From NCBI RefSeq assembly GCF_900112025.1, contig NZ_FOKL01000018.1, positions 1 through 60,399 of the forward strand: a DNA stretch of 60,399 nucleotides, in the 5' to 3' direction. Shown here piece after piece: positions 7,718 to 16,819 of the stretch. Made by a program: the position numbers and the translations under genes. Under the pieces are notes generated by a model. The model made no database searches, was not told where the DNA came from, and was given only the letters and a program-made list of their open reading frames with translations. The DNA comes from Janthinobacterium sp. 344 (GTDB lineage: Bacteria; Pseudomonadota; Gammaproteobacteria; Burkholderiales; Burkholderiaceae_D). The first letter of the stretch is position 1; every line of letters starts with the position of its first letter.

Positions 7718-9328
7718 ATGCATTCTAAAATCCTCATTCTCGATTTCGGTTCCCAAGTCACCCAGCTGATCGCCCGCCGCGTGCGCGATTCCGGCGTGTT
7801 TTCCGAAGTCTTCCCGTATGACGTCAGCGACGAGTTCGTGCGCAACTATGGCGCCGCCGGCGTGATCCTGTCGGGCAGCCACAATTCCACCCTGGACGGC
7901 GATTCGCCGCGCGCGCCGCAAGCCGTGTTCGAGCTGGGCGTGCCCGTGCTGGGCATCTGCTACGGCATGCAAACCATGGCGGCCCAGCTGGGCGGCAAGG
8001 TGGAAAACGGCCTGGTGCGTGAATTCGGCTACGCCGAAGTGCGCGCCCGCAGCCATACCAAGTTGCTCAACGGTATAGCCGACTTCGTCACGGACGAAGG
8101 CCACGGCATGCTGAAAGTGTGGATGAGCCACGGCGACAAGGTGCTGGAAATGCCGCCAGGCTTCAAGCTGATGGGCAACACCCCGAGCTGCCCGATCGCC
8201 GCCATGGCCGACGAAGAGCGCCAGTTCTACGGCGTGCAGTTCCACCCGGAAGTGACGCACACGGTGCAGGGCAAGGCCATCATCGGCCGTTTCGTGCATG
8301 AAATCTGCGGCTGCAAGTCGGACTGGAACATGCCCGACTACATCAGCGAAGCGGTGGAAAAGATCCGCGCGCAAGTGGGCACGGATGAAGTCATCCTGGG
8401 CCTGTCCGGCGGCGTCGACTCGTCCGTCGCGGCTGCCCTGATCCACCGCGCCATCGGCGACCAGCTGACCTGCGTCTTCGTCGACCACGGCCTGCTGCGC
8501 CTGGACGAAGGCAAGATGGTGATGGACATGTTCGCCAAGAACCTGGGCGTCAAGGTCATCCGCATCGATGCGGAAGACCAGTTCATGGGCCACCTGGCCG
8601 GCGTCGCCGACCCGGAGCAGAAGCGCAAGATCATCGGCCGCGAATTCGTCGAAGTGTTCCAGGTGGAGTCGGGCAAGCTGGTGAATGCCAAATGGCTGGC
8701 GCAAGGCACGATCTACCCGGACGTGATCGAATCGGCCGGCAAAGGTAAAAAAGGCCAGACCATCAAGAGCCACCACAACGTGGGCGGCTTGCCGGACACC
8801 ATGAAGCTGAAATTGCTGGAACCGCTGCGCGAACTGTTCAAGGACGAAGTGCGCAAACTGGGCGTGGCCCTGGGCTTGCCGCATGATATGGTCTACCGTC
8901 ACCCGTTCCCGGGCCCGGGCCTGGGCGTGCGCATCCTCGGCGAAGTCAAGAAGGAATTCGCCGACCTGCTGCGCCGCGCCGACGCCATCTTCATCGAGGA
9001 ACTGCGCAACACGCCGTACGAATTCGTTGCCGGCCAGGCCGTCGACCCGGACGCGCTGCCAGCGAACTGGTACGAAGCGACCAGCCAGGCGTTCGCCGTC
9101 TTCCTGCCCGTCAAGTCGGTGGGCGTGATGGGCGACGGCCGCACCTACGAATACGTGGTGGCCCTGCGCGCCGTGCAGACGCAGGACTTCATGACGGCCC
9201 ACTGGGCGCACCTGCCGCACAGCTTGCTGGGCAAGGTCTCCAACCGCATCATCAATGAAGTGCGGGGCATCAACCGCGTGGTGTACGATATTTCGGGCAA
9301 GCCGCCAGCGACCATCGAATGGGAATAA
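7718..9328 (+). CDS. guaA: GMP synthase (glutamine-hydrolysing)
   Basis: A 536-residue GuaA, which turns XMP into GMP using glutamine and ATP. The N-terminal class I amidotransferase has the nucleophile in GVPVLGICYGMQ and the His/Glu pair in QFHPEVTHT. The ATP pyrophosphatase domain follows with the P-loop LGLSGGVDSSV, and the C-terminal dimerisation domain ends in GKPPATIEWE. I chose the start MHSKILILDFGSQ (7718) because it matches the family; an in-frame ATG at 7694 would add eight residues that overlap the terminator region. The ICE begins just behind this gene, a known guaA 3'-end insertion site, and the reading frame remains complete. Confidence 0.97.
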   Translation: MHSKILILDFGSQVTQLIARRVRDSGVFSEVFPYDVSDEFVRNYGAAGVILSGSHNSTLDGDSPRAPQAVFELGVPVLGICYGMQTMAAQLGGKVENGLVREFGYAEVRARSHTKLLNGIADFVTDEGHGMLKVWMSHGDKVLEMPPGFKLMGNTPSCPIAAMADEERQFYGVQFHPEVTHTVQGKAIIGRFVHEICGCKSDWNMPDYISEAVEKIRAQVGTDEVILGLSGGVDSSVAAALIHRAIGDQLTCVFVDHGLLRLDEGKMVMDMFAKNLGVKVIRIDAEDQFMGHLAGVADPEQKRKIIGREFVEVFQVESGKLVNAKWLAQGTIYPDVIESAGKGKKGQTIKSHHNVGGLPDTMKLKLLEPLRELFKDEVRKLGVALGLPHDMVYRHPFPGPGLGVRILGEVKKEFADLLRRADAIFIEELRNTPYEFVAGQAVDPDALPANWYEATSQAFAVFLPVKSVGVMGDGRTYEYVVALRAVQTQDFMTAHWAHLPHSLLGKVSNRIINEVRGINRVVYDISGKPPATIEWE

Positions 9329-9374
9329 TCTCCCGTCCGGCACCGTAAGGTAATGCCGGGTCAATGCAACAGCT

Positions 9375-9405
9375 AAGCCCCTGATTTTTCAGGGGCTTTT
9401 TTTAT
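9375..9405 (+). terminator. Terminator of guaA
   Basis: AAGCCCCTGA (9375-9384) pairs with TCAGGGGCTT (9389-9398) around a TTTT loop, followed by a T tract. This is a strong rho-independent terminator. Confidence 0.9.
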
Positions 9406-9455
9406 TTTGTCTGGCAAACGCAAGCAACCGTCGACAGAGCCAAGCACGTTTTTTT

Positions 9456-9621
9456 GTGGGTATTTTTGCGGGTATCAAATATGCCGAAATGTGAATTTAA
9501 CATTTGGTTCTTCTTGCTGTTTTGTCACGTGAGGGTATTTTTGCGGGTATTTTTTGTTTTAAGTGTTTGATTTTAAAGGAATTTTTGCATCTTTTTTACG
9601 CTCTTCATCGTGAGGGTATCA
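9456..9621 (+). repeat. Direct repeats upstream of the integrase (likely arm sites)
   Basis: The 18-base sequence GGGTATTTTTGCGGGTAT occurs at 9458-9475 and again at 9533-9550. A partial third unit, GTGAGGGTATC, lies at 9610-9620. Each full unit is itself a pair of GGGTAT half-repeats. Repeats of this kind between an insertion site and its tyrosine recombinase usually are integrase arm-binding sites. The 390-base gap 9329-9726 holds nothing else I recognise besides the guaA terminator. Confidence 0.6.
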
Positions 9622-9726
9622 GCAGCCCGAGATGGGATAACGATTTCACTTTTTTCGCGCTAAGTGATTGATTGTTTGAAATGAATCGGCCGCCAGTACA
9701 GACTTGTGTAGGAGTGGGAGGTGACC

Positions 9727-10923
9727 ATGTTGACCGATACGAAACTGAAAAACCTGAAACCTGCTACGAAAGCCTATAAGGTGCCGGATCGTGACGGTAT
9801 GTATGCGACGGTCCTGCCCACTGGCACCATCTCGTTTCGCTATAACTACCGCGTCAATGGCCGCAGTGAAACCTTGGTGCTCGGACGGTACGGTGCTGGT
9901 GGCTTGAGCTTGCAGGAGGCAAGGGAGCGCCTGGAGCAAGCCAAGAAAGCGCAATCGGAAGGCAAGTCCCCGTCGCGCCTCAAAGCCAAATCGCGTACCC
10001 AACTGGCAGCGGGAGAACCATTCAGTGTTTGGGCCGAACGTTGGCTATTAAAGTACAAAATGGCGGAGTCGACGCGGGATATGCGGCGCGCGGTGTACGA
10101 ACGCGATCTGAAACGCCCGTTTGGCAGTCTCCTGCTGCATGAGATTACGCACAACGAGTTGCGTTCCGTATGCGACGCCATCCTCGCACGTGGCGCCCCC
10201 GCGACGGCCGTGCATGCGCGCGATATCGTGAAACTGGTCTTTAAGTACGCAGAACAAAGAGGACAGAAGGTTGAAAACCCTGCGGATCTGGTTGCTCCCT
10301 CATCCATTGCCGTATTTGAGCCGCGCGACCGCGCGTTGGGTGCCGAAGAGATCGCGCTGTTCTACGAACATATCGAATACGTGCAGTGCGCGCCGACCTT
10401 GCGCCTGGCTTGCAAATTACTATTACTCACCATGGTGCGCAAATCCGAACTGACGGACGCAACATGGAGTGAGGTGAACTTTACCGATGCTCTATGGACT
10501 ATTCCGGCCAGGCGGATGAAGCGCCGCAACCCCCACAACGTCTATCTGTCACGTCAGGCATTGGATATGTTCGTTGCGTTGCGTACCTGTGCTGGCACAT
10601 CCCCTTATATTTTGCCATCGCGATATGACCCTGATGTGCCGATGAATGGTGCTTCGCTCAATCGCATCCTGGTGTCAGTCTGCGCCACGGCACGAGACTG
10701 TGGGAAACAACTGGCCGATTTTTCGCCGCACGATTTACGGCGAACAGCATCGACCCTGCTGCACGAAGCCGGCTACAACACCGATTGGATCGAAAAATGT
10801 CTCGCCCACGAGCAGAGGGGCGTGCGAGCCGTCTACAACAAGGCTGAATACGCGGTTCAGCGCCGGACCATGCTGCAGGAGTGGGCAGACATGATCGACG
10901 CCTGGACAAAGCGGAAAGACTAA
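9727..10923 (+). CDS. int: Tyrosine recombinase (ICE integrase)
   Basis: A 398-residue integrase with the N-terminal DUF4102 (arm-binding) domain, the core-binding domain and a C-terminal catalytic domain. With the ATG at 9727 as residue 1, the catalytic set is R238 (TMVRKSEL), H335 and R338 (SPHDLRR), H361 (LAHEQRG) and Y370 (VYNKAEY). This is the P4-like class that recombines into the 3' ends of tRNA and some protein genes. GGGAG lies 6 bases ahead of this ATG; a GTG at 9721 would overlap that site and is less likely. Its position 400 bases from the guaA stop fits integration there. It converges with the AlpA-like gene, only 4 bases apart. Confidence 0.93.
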   Translation: MLTDTKLKNLKPATKAYKVPDRDGMYATVLPTGTISFRYNYRVNGRSETLVLGRYGAGGLSLQEARERLEQAKKAQSEGKSPSRLKAKSRTQLAAGEPFSVWAERWLLKYKMAESTRDMRRAVYERDLKRPFGSLLLHEITHNELRSVCDAILARGAPATAVHARDIVKLVFKYAEQRGQKVENPADLVAPSSIAVFEPRDRALGAEEIALFYEHIEYVQCAPTLRLACKLLLLTMVRKSELTDATWSEVNFTDALWTIPARRMKRRNPHNVYLSRQALDMFVALRTCAGTSPYILPSRYDPDVPMNGASLNRILVSVCATARDCGKQLADFSPHDLRRTASTLLHEAGYNTDWIEKCLAHEQRGVRAVYNKAEYAVQRRTMLQEWADMIDAWTKRKD

Positions 10924-10927
10924 CAGG

Positions 10928-11329
10928 CTATTTAGACGGGCTGCGCGGTACTGGCTGTGCCTGCGGTGCACCGGGCCGGCGTGCGGCCGACTGCTGTTCG
11001 GCGATCCATGCGTCCACCTCGTTGAGGTCCCAGGCAACCAGGCGCGAGGTAATAGTAAAACGCCGGGGAAATTGCCCTCTTTTTTCAAGGTTCAGGATAG
11101 TGCGCTCGCATAGCGGCACTTTTTGCAAGAGCTGGCGGCGTTTAATGAGAACCCGGCCAGGTACATTGAGTTCGCTCTCGGTCAAGACACGTACTGCGCG
11201 AGGAGAGCGGCCGGCTTTCGGGCCAGACCGACGCTGGCGTTTGAGATTGCCGACAAATGCTCCCAGGCCAATGTCAGGGTGCATCAAGTTGGTAAACGGC
11301 GAATGGTTCGAAGGGGGCATATATTTCAT
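10928..11329 (-). CDS. AlpA-like excisionase / regulator
   Basis: A 133-residue protein with an AlpA/MerR-type helix-turn-helix near residues 60-110: RQLLQKVPLCERTILNLEKR then FPRRFTITSRLVAWDLNEVD and AWIAEQQ. This is the standard AlpA signature, in which the wing ends in the W..NEVDAWI motif. Such proteins act as excisionases or activate integrase transcription in islands. The N-terminal 55 residues are basic and without recognisable fold. It runs toward the integrase. The start at 11329 is the first ATG of the frame and a shorter start is possible. Confidence 0.8.
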   Translation of the reverse strand: MKYMPPSNHSPFTNLMHPDIGLGAFVGNLKRQRRSGPKAGRSPRAVRVLTESELNVPGRVLIKRRQLLQKVPLCERTILNLEKRGQFPRRFTITSRLVAWDLNEVDAWIAEQQSAARRPGAPQAQPVPRSPSK

Positions 11330-11469
11330 GATGAGCTGTCTCCATGATCGATGACGGATGACGGATCATCCTGCTCCATGGTGGCTGCGCTGATCGTGGG
11401 CATCAAGTTGAAAACCGGCATATTTCGGTGGCATTTCACGGCAATTACGTGAAGGCGCAGCGGCCGGTG

Positions 11470-12063
11470 TCAGTGGCGTGTAGCGGACAAATTGTCATCC
11501 GCTGGAAAAGAGGTGGCATGGGAATGGCCTGTGAGACACTTCCTGCGCTCAGGACCCTGGCGAGGTGTCCATGTCCGCTGCGTTCCTGTTGTCGCTCTAC
11601 TGCGATGGTGCTGGCATCGTAGTCCGGAGCAATAGAGATGAGAAGTGCGCTGGACGGTTCTCAGCGTTGGCACGAACATCTCTTCGAAAAGGTGAAGCGT
11701 GCCGGCGCAGGAAGTCCATTGAATACAGCGTGGTGCATGTGTGGCAATGACATCCAATTCGATGCAATGGTTCAATCCGTAGGATTCCCGCTCGTCCTCC
11801 GTTAACACTCCGCATGCCAACACCACCTTGTCGTGGACATCACACCATTCGATCAGGCGCCGGACATCATGCCGGTTGAACCTGGTTGTCTGCTCAATCA
11901 CCATCATTGCTATGCCGCTGTGTCGTTGCGGCGTCTCCAGAGGCAACATGCTGTCGCCTCTTGGCTCCACCCGATAGGACGGACCAAATGCGACTTCCAT
12001 CGCTGCTAAGCACCATGCCGGTGCCGCAGGCGCTTCACTGCAGAGTAACATCTTAAGGCACAT
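11470..12063 (-). CDS. Hypothetical protein
   Basis: An open frame of 197 codons with no family I recognise. The middle part (about residues 50-135, around FNRHDVRRLIEWCDVHDKVV and LTEDERESYGLNHCIELDVI) has a normal protein-like composition. The last 60 residues, rich in R, T and H, do not, so the true gene may be shorter or broken near its end. It lies between the AlpA-like gene and the DUF1845 gene on the same strand. Confidence 0.35.
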   Translation of the reverse strand: MCLKMLLCSEAPAAPAWCLAAMEVAFGPSYRVEPRGDSMLPLETPQRHSGIAMMVIEQTTRFNRHDVRRLIEWCDVHDKVVLACGVLTEDERESYGLNHCIELDVIATHAPRCIQWTSCAGTLHLFEEMFVPTLRTVQRTSHLYCSGLRCQHHRSRATTGTQRTWTPRQGPERRKCLTGHSHATSFPADDNLSATRH

Positions 12064-12136
12064 GGCTTCCTCCGTGCCGGTTGGTTGGGGGGAGGCTTCC
12101 TATTCGGGATGCGGGTAGGAAGGCTTGTAAGGCTCG

Positions 12137-13039
12137 TCAGGGACTTGCCGGAACCTCTTCGCTGAGTGTGGCTGCTGGCATGCTTAAAACCCGTTCAGGG
12201 GCCGGATTTGGCGCCGGATGGTCTGCTCGTTGCGTCACTCCGGTGAGCGCGGGAGAAATGGCTGAATCATCGCCCTGGGAGGGGAGACTGCTCGGTGCGG
12301 TGGGCTTACGTTCAGATGCGGGCAGTGCATTGATGCGTTTGAGCAGGCCGAGGGAAAGCGCGCGCGTGGTAGCGGTCACCGCCCGTACAGTTTTCTTGAT
12401 CTGCGATTTTTCGGTGATCAGCTGGCTTGTCGAGAGCGCCTCGTCAATGCACAAGGATTCGAGCATGGGCATGAGCTGGTCGACTTTGCTGATCAATTCC
12501 AGTAAACGCCGGCCAAACATGGAAAAGACTTTCGCTTCGAGGGCGAGAGGTTCGATGTCGTAGCTGGCCAGTTCGTGGATGCCATGTTGATGGCACAGTT
12601 TTTCGAAGGCGACGATGCGCTGGTTGGCAAGGGCAATGCGCGCGTCAAGCATGGTGCGCAATTCCAGCTCCACTTTATCGACATCCTCGGCTGGTAATTT
12701 CATCCTGGCAAAGACGGAAATAAAATGGAAATTCGCTTGGGATACGTAGAAGCAGCGCAAGTACAAACGCTTGCCTTCCGGACTGGCGAGCGAGATATTG
12801 ACCTTGCGGCTCGCTGATTCGACGCGTGTCAGATCGGCGGCGGCCTCCTTGGCCAGCAACTTCCTGTTGGTTTCGCCATAATCACGCGTGACGATCAAAT
12901 GGGTGGGAGCTGGGTAGTTCATGGTGATGTCCTCGAAAATGCCCACTGGGCTACATAACATGGTGTACTCGCCATCCTGCTGATTCAAGAGGAATGCGCG
13001 GAGCTTTACAAGCGTATTTGCCGGTACTGTGTTCGCCAT
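12137..13039 (-). CDS. DUF1845 / PFL_4669-family ICE protein (AcaB-like)
   Basis: A 300-residue protein of the DUF1845 family, typical of integrating conjugative elements (PFL_4669 type); the AcaB activator of IncC plasmids is annotated in the same family. The recognisable core is RLYLRCFYVSQANFHFISVF followed by a helical region with ASYDIEPLALEAKVFSMFGR and LESLCIDEALSTSQ, then KSQIKKTVRAVTATTRALSL. The C-terminal 70 residues are proline- and serine-rich and probably disordered. In relatives it lies in a module with replication and partition-like genes. A role as transcription regulator is known only for AcaB and would be inference here. Confidence 0.75.
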   Translation of the reverse strand: MANTVPANTLVKLRAFLLNQQDGEYTMLCSPVGIFEDITMNYPAPTHLIVTRDYGETNRKLLAKEAAADLTRVESASRKVNISLASPEGKRLYLRCFYVSQANFHFISVFARMKLPAEDVDKVELELRTMLDARIALANQRIVAFEKLCHQHGIHELASYDIEPLALEAKVFSMFGRRLLELISKVDQLMPMLESLCIDEALSTSQLITEKSQIKKTVRAVTATTRALSLGLLKRINALPASERKPTAPSSLPSQGDDSAISPALTGVTQRADHPAPNPAPERVLSMPAATLSEEVPASP

Positions 13040-13510
13040 TCGGGCACGTCGATACCCTTACGGATGCGTACGCCACTGCGTGATCCCAGTGCCGGTGGAT
13101 TTGCCGGAAGCATTTTTCGTCGAACCTGTGTTGACAGGCCGGGGAGGGCGACCTAAAGTTATATCGCAGCAGCTAGCCCTGCATCGTCTGGCAAGCCTGA
13201 TCAATTGCGCCCAGCGCGCCGCAGCACCGATTGGACCGTCTCCTGTTTCCAGGCGTGACGTCCGTGTTCCTGAATAACGAGAGTGTTTTGACGCGCCACG
13301 CGCATCGCACCGCGCCGTTACGTCAAAGCACTTTGCATGCGTTTTCAGGACGGTAGCTGGCATCCCCGCCGAAACGGCATCAGCCGACAGTATCAAGCCA
13401 GTCAATTGAAGTTCCGGTGCGTCGCAGCAACCGGATGATCTCTTTCCCCCTTTGGGACGATGCATCCCGGGAGGGACTTGCCTCGTCTCTTTTTCTTGTG
13501 CGAGGCAATC
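13040..13510. other. Intergenic region between divergent genes
   Basis: 470 bases between the DUF1845 gene (leftward) and the next gene (rightward). It must hold promoters for both directions, but I cannot point to clear boxes. A 170-codon frame on the minus strand (13058-13570) overlaps the next gene and has an unlikely composition, so I do not count it. Confidence 0.4.
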
Positions 13511-14131
13511 ATGAGCAGATATCAGATCAACTATTGTCGCGTCCCCCAGGATAGGGACACTTCCTTCCATCCAGCCGCGCCGCGCGAACCTGTGAGCAAG
13601 GTACCCGCGCGCGAAACGAATGATGACGCGATTGAATTTTCAGAAGAGGAGCTGGTGGCATTGCACTGGTGGCTATTGCGCAAAGTAAGTTTGCTCAGCG
13701 ACCCGCGCACGCCACTGGACGAGAAATTTGAATTGGTCCGTTGGGTATTTACGGATCCGGATCGTGACACGCAGCCGTTTTCCTTCGTCAATTGCATGAA
13801 GGTGGTGAGTGGCAGTCCGTTGTCGCAGCTGCCATTCATCGGCGCCGTCGATGCGCAGGAGGTGCGCGACTGGATTGCTTCCCAGTTGTGCCGCTGGTTT
13901 ATGACTGCGCTGCAGGACTACCCCGAGTGGGCCCGCCAAGCGGTACTGACAAAGCCAGACTGGATTTCCGACAATTTGTTCAAGAATCCGCAGTGGATGA
14001 ATGAGCAGGTCAAGCTCCATGAAGCCGATCTTTTTGCATCGCTGAATGCTGAGGACGGTGAGCCTCATTTAAATGGCCATGGTGGCAGGGGAGCGCGCCA
14101 GACTGGCAGGAAGGGAGGTTGCCATGCGTGA
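13511..14131 (+). CDS. Hypothetical ICE protein
   Basis: A 206-residue soluble protein without a family I know. It begins MSRYQINYCRVPQDRDTSFH; residues 50-190 look helical and well composed (for example EFSEEELVALHWWLLRKVSL and FVNCMKVVSGSPLSQLPFIG). The C-terminus is basic and glycine-rich. GAGG lies about 6 bases before the ATG, and upstream in-frame starts lack a binding site. It overlaps the next gene by 8 bases, the first of a tight group running to the DUF932 gene, so it probably belongs to the element's maintenance or processing module. Confidence 0.65.
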   Translation: MSRYQINYCRVPQDRDTSFHPAAPREPVSKVPARETNDDAIEFSEEELVALHWWLLRKVSLLSDPRTPLDEKFELVRWVFTDPDRDTQPFSFVNCMKVVSGSPLSQLPFIGAVDAQEVRDWIASQLCRWFMTALQDYPEWARQAVLTKPDWISDNLFKNPQWMNEQVKLHEADLFASLNAEDGEPHLNGHGGRGARQTGRKGGCHA

Positions 14132-14477
14132 CGCCACCATTGCCGCTGCATTTCCTTCCGTTCGCTTTTGCCAGGTGCAAGATGTCGACGAGCTGACCTT
14201 CAGAATCAAGGAAAGCGAGATCGTCGTGGGGCAGCCAGGTCGTGTTTTCTATCTCGGGAAGGAACTGCGCTCGATACGCTTGTCCCTGGTGCCAGGCGGT
14301 TTTCAGGTCGATCCACAGCGAGGCCGGCCGGAGAGACGAACGAGATTTCTCACGTTCAACGAACTGCTGTCGGGGCGAGTTGGCTTTGCCATCGAGCACG
14401 GGGGGCTGTTCACGCGCCGCGTGGCGTGCCTGAACCGAGGCAGTTCTCTTGCGCCTGACAGGGGGAGGTCAACATGA
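14124..14477 (+). CDS. Hypothetical ICE protein
   Basis: A 117-residue protein beginning MRDATIAAAFPSVRFCQVQD. I see a mixed alpha/beta core and a basic tail but no known family. GGGAGG ends 6 bases before this ATG, which favours it over the upstream in-frame ATG at 14073. It overlaps both neighbours (8 and 4 bases), consistent with translational coupling in an operon with the primase-like gene. Confidence 0.6.
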   Translation: MRDATIAAAFPSVRFCQVQDVDELTFRIKESEIVVGQPGRVFYLGKELRSIRLSLVPGGFQVDPQRGRPERRTRFLTFNELLSGRVGFAIEHGGLFTRRVACLNRGSSLAPDRGRST

Positions 14478-15496
14478 GCAGAAATAAGGAAGAATTCAAC
14501 GCGCATTTTCAGCAAGTCAAGCAGCGCGCGTTTGGACGATGGACGGAAATTTTGCTGGCGCTGGGCGTGGATGCCAAAGTGCTCAATCAACGCAATCAGC
14601 CGTGCCCCTTGGGTGATTGCGGCGGCACTGACCGGTTTCAATACACGGACAAGTTTGGCCACGGCAATTATATTTGCCGTGGCTGCGGCGCCGGTGGCGG
14701 ATTTAAATTGCTAATGGGCTGCTTGGGACTCAGTGCTGTTGACGCGCTGAGCAGGGTAGAAGGCTATCTTGGCGTGACTGCGCCGAGGGCGTCGATCTCG
14801 CTCCCACAGGATTCTCGTACAGAGCGCGATGGCCTGATTCGGAGGATTCTGGCCGAGACAGTGCCAGTGACACCGGGAGATGAGGTGGACAGGTATCTGC
14901 GAAACCGTGGTATCAACCTGGAGCGGTACCCATCGACGCTGCGCATGCATCCTGCGTTGGGTTACTACGAGCGCAATGTGCTCACTGGTCAAGCCGTTGT
15001 GGTGCGACGCTACCCTGCCATGGTGGCCTGCGTGCAGGACAAGAGCGGGCGCACGGTGTCGTTGCATCGGACGTATTTGAGCAATGGCGAGAAGGCCCGC
15101 GAATGCGCGGTCAAGAAGCTGCTGTGTGCTGGCATAGGTGGCGCTGCCATTCGTCTGGCGCCATCCTCAGACGAATTGGCTGTGTGTGAAGGCATCGAGA
15201 CCGCGCTGGCGGTCATGAAACGTTCGCATCAGCCAGTGTGGGCGGGGATAAGTGCCGGGAACCTGGAAAAGCTGTGGATACCTGAAACAGTCAAACGCCT
15301 ACGCATTTATGCTGACAACGATGCGCATGCATTTTTTGATGGGCAGGCTGCGGCGTATAGCCTTGCGCGTCGCTACCTGAAATCCCATGCAGGAAGGACA
15401 GGGAGATCGGCCGAGGTGTTTGTGCCGAAGTCGGCGGGCGCCGATTGGGCAGAGGTGTTACTGAAGATTTCACATCGCGCGCGTCATGCGGCGTGA
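14474..15496 (+). CDS. Toprim / P4-type zinc-finger primase-like protein
   Basis: A 340-residue protein with the two parts of short phage/plasmid primases. The N-terminal zinc ribbon has CPLGDCGGTDRF and YICRGCGAGGG (about residues 44-80). The C-terminal toprim domain shows the conserved Glu in LAVCEGIETALAVMK and the acidic pair in LRIYADNDAH. The helicase domain of P4 alpha is absent. The likely role is priming DNA synthesis on the transferred single strand or during element replication. It starts inside the stop of the preceding gene (ATGA overlap) and is followed after 165 bases by the DUF932 gene. Confidence 0.82.
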   Translation: MSRNKEEFNAHFQQVKQRAFGRWTEILLALGVDAKVLNQRNQPCPLGDCGGTDRFQYTDKFGHGNYICRGCGAGGGFKLLMGCLGLSAVDALSRVEGYLGVTAPRASISLPQDSRTERDGLIRRILAETVPVTPGDEVDRYLRNRGINLERYPSTLRMHPALGYYERNVLTGQAVVVRRYPAMVACVQDKSGRTVSLHRTYLSNGEKARECAVKKLLCAGIGGAAIRLAPSSDELAVCEGIETALAVMKRSHQPVWAGISAGNLEKLWIPETVKRLRIYADNDAHAFFDGQAAAYSLARRYLKSHAGRTGRSAEVFVPKSAGADWAEVLLKISHRARHAA

Positions 15497-15661
15497 AGTC
15501 CCGAGAGCAAAACAGTAGATGTGGCGCGGCGGCCGTGTGGGCGCCGCATGTTGGCGCAATCGTGCGCCCACGTGGAACTCAGTGAATTCTGCGTGCTTGA
15601 CCCTGCGGGGATGCACTCCCGCCAGGGAGCTGCATCGCCCGCTTTTTTCATGGAGGTTGTG

Positions 15662-16723
15662 ATGAAAACAGGACGTCCTTTGGAACAACTCGTCATCGAA
15701 CTTGAGCGGCAGGCGGCGCTCAAGAAGGACATGATCGTGCCGGCGACGAAGCTGGTAAGCGAGACGACGGCGGCAGGGCAGTGCAATCTCGTCATTGATG
15801 AACCCTATGGCAAGAAGCGATACCTGATGAACGATTTTGCCTGCGCGCAGCTGGCAAGGAAACTGGATATACCGTTGCTGTATTTTAAGCGTATGCGTTC
15901 ATTTGATACCGAACTACTCGATGAAAACATCAATGCGTGGCTCAGAATCAATGCCACAGACAGCTATATGGTGCGGACCATGGCGGGTCGGGCCAGGGCA
16001 TTCTTGTCGTCGCGCTTCCGTCGGCTCGACAACATCGATTTGGCCCACAGCATTTTACCGATCTTGCTTAAACTTCCCGGTGCCCGTTTTGAGTCGGTGG
16101 AGCTGACCGAAACCAAGATGTATTTGAAGGTCGTAAGTGCCGAGGTGACGCATGAGGTCGTGCCAGGAGACGTTTTGCAGGCCGGCGTCGTGGTCAGTAA
16201 TTCGGAGATCGGGGTGGGGCGGTTGCGCGTGGACCCGTTGATTTATCGGCTGAAATGCAGCAATGGGCTCATCGCTTGTGAGCGCTCGATGCGAAAAAAC
16301 CATGCTGGGCGTTTACTCGAATGTGGTGATGACGTTGTGCTGCAAGATGACACGGTCGAGGCCGAAGATCGCGCGATCTTTCTGAAAGCGCGGGACATGG
16401 TGCAGACCGCTGTGTCGGAGACGACCTTTCAACTGATATCGGAGAAGATGCGCAAAACCATGGGCATCGCATTGACGGGCGATCCGGTGAAATCGGTGGA
16501 GGTGCTAGCGAATCGCTTCGTATTGAACGAGGCGGAACGTGCCGGCGTGTTACGCCATCTGATTGCCGAGCGGCAGTTGAACGGTTATGGCTTGCTCAAT
16601 GCGGTGACTGGTTACTCGCAAGAAGTGGGTGACTATGATCGCGCCACTGAATTTGAGGAGTTTGGTGGAAAAATGCTCGAATTTTCGCTCAAGGAGTGGA
16701 GCGAGGTCGCTGAAGCAAAGTAG
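15662..16723 (+). CDS. DUF932 family protein
   Basis: A 353-residue DUF932-like protein, a family frequent on phages, plasmids and ICEs, with no settled function. Typical features are the mid-region DSYMVRTMAGRARAFLSSRF, then EVVPGDVLQAGVVVSNSEIG and LRVDPLIYRLKCSNGLI, and the C-terminal tryptophan-poor helical half. GGAGG precedes the ATG at 15662 by 5 bases; the open frame extends upstream to 15521 without a good start. A strong hairpin terminator follows at 16757. Confidence 0.78.
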   Translation: MKTGRPLEQLVIELERQAALKKDMIVPATKLVSETTAAGQCNLVIDEPYGKKRYLMNDFACAQLARKLDIPLLYFKRMRSFDTELLDENINAWLRINATDSYMVRTMAGRARAFLSSRFRRLDNIDLAHSILPILLKLPGARFESVELTETKMYLKVVSAEVTHEVVPGDVLQAGVVVSNSEIGVGRLRVDPLIYRLKCSNGLIACERSMRKNHAGRLLECGDDVVLQDDTVEAEDRAIFLKARDMVQTAVSETTFQLISEKMRKTMGIALTGDPVKSVEVLANRFVLNEAERAGVLRHLIAERQLNGYGLLNAVTGYSQEVGDYDRATEFEEFGGKMLEFSLKEWSEVAEAK

Positions 16724-16756
16724 CGTGGCATGAAATCTAATACCACGACGATTGGG

Positions 16757-16786
16757 TTCCCCGGTAGCTTGGCTACCGGGGAATTT
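16757..16786 (+). terminator. Terminator after the DUF932 gene
   Basis: TTCCCCGGTAGC (16757-16768) pairs perfectly with GCTACCGGGGAA (16772-16783) around a three-base loop, followed by TTT. It separates the rightward operon from the converging repressor gene, and may serve both. Confidence 0.8.
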
Positions 16787-16819
16787 CGCTCAATGAAGCG
16801 TGATGCGAATCTTGATACG

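Noticed and set aside
13058..13570. A 170-codon minus-strand frame between the DUF1845 gene and the next gene
   Set aside because: It overlaps the supported gene at 13511, has many R, C and S residues and no recognisable pattern or binding site.
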